64,000 nt of DNA from Pegea sp. RAD2-039 (Eukaryota > Chordata > Thaliacea > Salpida > Salpidae), in assembly GCA_034620365.1 (NCBI GenBank), contig JAQGEQ010000071.1, positions 1,612,001 through 1,676,000 of the forward strand, given 5' to 3'. Under the pieces are notes generated by a model. That model made no database searches, had not been told where the DNA came from, and saw only the letters and a program-made list of their open reading frames with translations. The position numbers and the translations under genes were made by a program. Below are positions 61,601 through 64,000 of the stretch, one piece after another (position 1 is the stretch's first letter; every line of letters starts with the position of its first letter).

Positions 61601-64000
61601 TATTGCTGCTTGTAGCAGACTTTGTTTACTTTATGTGATCAAGAGGTTTTTTAAGCCCCTTAAAGGTAAAAACAGAAATAAATTGATTGGTTGACATCTG
61701 CTCTGTTCGATGATAATTTAACAAGTTTGTTCATTAACATTTCTATGTTTATTGTACTAAATCAACCAACAATATTTACTTTATCTACAGGTTGGTAAAC
61801 AACAAAAATATTTTAAATAATGCTCATCTGCTGTAAGTAATGAAATATTTGTTGTGACACTTTTAATTATAATGAAAACGACTTTCTAGCGACTAAGAAG
61901 ATATTTTGAATAAATAGAGATATAGTAGTGCTAAGCTTTTTTTCTAAACTAAATACTTTTTTGAATAAAGTTAACATGTCTTTAAATCAAAACTTTACAT
62001 GTCATCAAACAAAAAATGATAAGAATTTTTGTAAAGAGGGTATAATGGAAGTTTACAAAAAGTACAAGTTTAATTTTTGTTCAAGCTCAACAACTGTTTA
62101 AAACCAAAATAAAAAAATTTAAATAAAAATAAAAACAATGAATTTGTAAGTCTTACAACTGTTTGATTTCTGTTTAAAAAATTTAACATCTCTTAATCTG
62201 TATTTTATTTTTTAAATCTGTTTTTTTTAATTTGACATCAGTCAAAAGCAAATGAAATATCTGATTCATGACTTTTTCCCTGGCAAGATAACTTAAAACA
62301 ATAAACTGATTACAAAAATAAGTCTTCTAAAAAGGATATTCAGATCTTTCACTTCGTGTTGCTTTATATTACTATAAATGTTGAAGCAACAGTTCAACCA
62401 TCTTCATTTTTCAATCTTAGTAAATCACTTTTTTTACTTTTTTCGATTATGATAATCAAATCATTTTCTCACATTTATCAAATCTTTCAAAAATTAAAGC
62501 AAAAAGCATTATTATTTGAAATTACTTTTAGAAATTTGATGGAGTTGTTACTTATAGTTTAAGAACTAACAAACTTTGTGTGAAAATAAATTTTCAAATT
62601 TTCAAATCAAATTTAAGATTATAGCAAGATTTATTGATGCAACAAAATTAATCATAATTCCATTCTTATTGTTTTCATAAACTTTAAATAGAAATAATCT
62701 ATTATTTATAAACTTCATTCAAATTTGATTCGATAATTAAATAAATGAAACAAATTGCAATATATTTCATAGGTCGTTTTTTTTCTTTTTTTCAAGGTAG
62801 TGTTTTGGTCAAATAAGAAACAACTTTGAATTAAATTCAAACCCTTGTAGTTTTTGATGATGTAATTTTTAACTAAAGCTACATTAAAGCCGTTGAACTT
62901 TCTGTTTTATAAACATCATAAATTCAGCTGAAAGCTCGTTTCAGGTGGAAGCCAAGATGACTGATTACTATAAAACAAGACTTTTTGTCTCGTGGTGATG
63001 AAAATATTTCTTTTGTTCAAATCTTTTACCGAAGTGAACAAAAAATATCAAATACAAATAGTTTTAAGATAAAACATTTAAAAAGATAATTTTTGTTGAG
63101 TAGCAGAACTAAATTGTTAAATCTTATTTATTATGAAAAGTTTAAACGAAATTATTTGATTATTTCTATAGTTCAAGTTTCATTAGTTTGTGTGTAGCTA
63201 GAACCTATATATTGAGCTATACCGTTTCAATCATCCTGTGGCTCAATTTCTGTATAGATTTCAACAATGTTCAACAGAGCCTAGCTTATCATTTTGGAAT
63301 CTTTTTATAACTTGCTGATCAATAAGATAAATAACTTAAGCTTTGGTGGTCAAAAGTATTAAAGACTCGTTTTAAGTTTTTTAAAGCAGCTCGCGGCTAA
63401 ATACTAAGCATTTATACTTCAAGAAAACTTCACACATGTGATTTTTAGAGACACAATTTACTATAACTGCAGTTAGCTTCGACGTGAGCCACTTTTATAG
63501 ATAAAGTGATTATGTTTCTTGAGCATTGTTTGTAAAATAAATAAATCAATATTTAATTTTAAGTTTTCAAATTTACGCAGTTTTGAATAACTCTTGATTA
63601 ATGTCAATTTAAATTTAATATCTTTATTTGTAAAAGTAGCAACTTCTTTTGAGTCACTGTTTTTTAGAAGTCCGTGTTTAAACTTAGTTTATACGAAAGA
63701 GACCTTCTACTGCATCTAACCAAATCACCTACTTAGATAATAAATTATGTGCTTCTCAAAAAAGAAAATTTGTTCAATGTTGTGTGATAATTAAACTTTT
63801 GTAAATTACTGTTGTCAATAAATTTCATTTCAAGGCCATAATGTCAAATTATTCTAAAAAATATTTTTTTGTAAATTTACAAACATATAGGCTTAAAACA
63901 AGTAGAGATTACTATACAGCTCTGGTGTATCTTCACTTACTTTTGATTTTTTTATTTAGTTCTCGAACTGTTAGCAATTTCTTTCTATTGTTGAATTTAA

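Larger units (their letters stand above)
55606..64000. other. Upstream flank of the homeobox gene
   Basis: 8.4 kb upstream of the first coding exon; probably 5' UTR intron, promoter and enhancers. Almost all is A+T-rich and featureless. Higher-G+C patches occur at about 58540-58900 and 61200-61570, with GGCGCC near 60828 and a TATAAAGG word at about 60854. I see no other gene. Confidence 0.5.

Overview
The window is nuclear DNA from an animal, probably an invertebrate. It is very A+T-rich (roughly 70% by eye), has spliceosomal introns (GT..AG, many TTTTCAG acceptors, several only 54-70 bp long) and carries two developmental transcription-factor genes, a LIM-domain gene of the Lmx1 type and a homeobox gene. 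The very short introns mixed with multi-kilobase deserts would fit a tunicate or another small-genome invertebrate, but the species cannot be named from the sequence. There are no bacterial operons, rRNA, CRISPR arrays or recognisable transposons.

Layout, with both genes on the minus strand (read from high to low coordinates). (1) 55605 to 40400: a complete 18-exon homeobox gene. I assembled it by hand from splice sites; every junction keeps one open frame of 1034 codons including the stop (1033 residues). The homeodomain (about residues 650-709) is split over exons 10 and 11. The rest is low-complexity Ser/Asn/Gln/Tyr-rich sequence with no zinc finger or LIM domain. The homeodomain resembles the LIM class (and less so the ZFHX class) but I cannot assign it to a named family, so I treat it as an orphan. 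(2) 40399 to 10825: about 29.6 kb without a supportable gene, holding several islands of higher G+C. (3) 10824 to 7691: the first two coding exons of an Lmx1-type LIM-homeobox gene (start codon, Gln-rich linker, complete first LIM domain). The second LIM domain and the homeodomain were not found and presumably lie beyond the left edge. (4) 1-7690: probably Lmx1 intron 2; no exon recognised. (5) 55606-64000: upstream flank of the homeobox gene, with one compact structured GC-rich element near 58.6 kb.

The two genes are head-to-tail neighbours, and both encode (or are expected to encode) homeodomain regulators acting in the nucleus. Points deserving most attention: the orphan homeodomain protein next to Lmx1; the run of six consecutive phase 1-1 exons after the homeodomain, each removable without a frameshift; a strong in-frame alternative donor in exon 15; the nested inverted repeat at 58562-58654; the three near-evenly spaced CGATCGA palindromes at about 18.0 kb; and the paired inverted CACACCTGTCC boxes in intron 2 of the homeobox gene.
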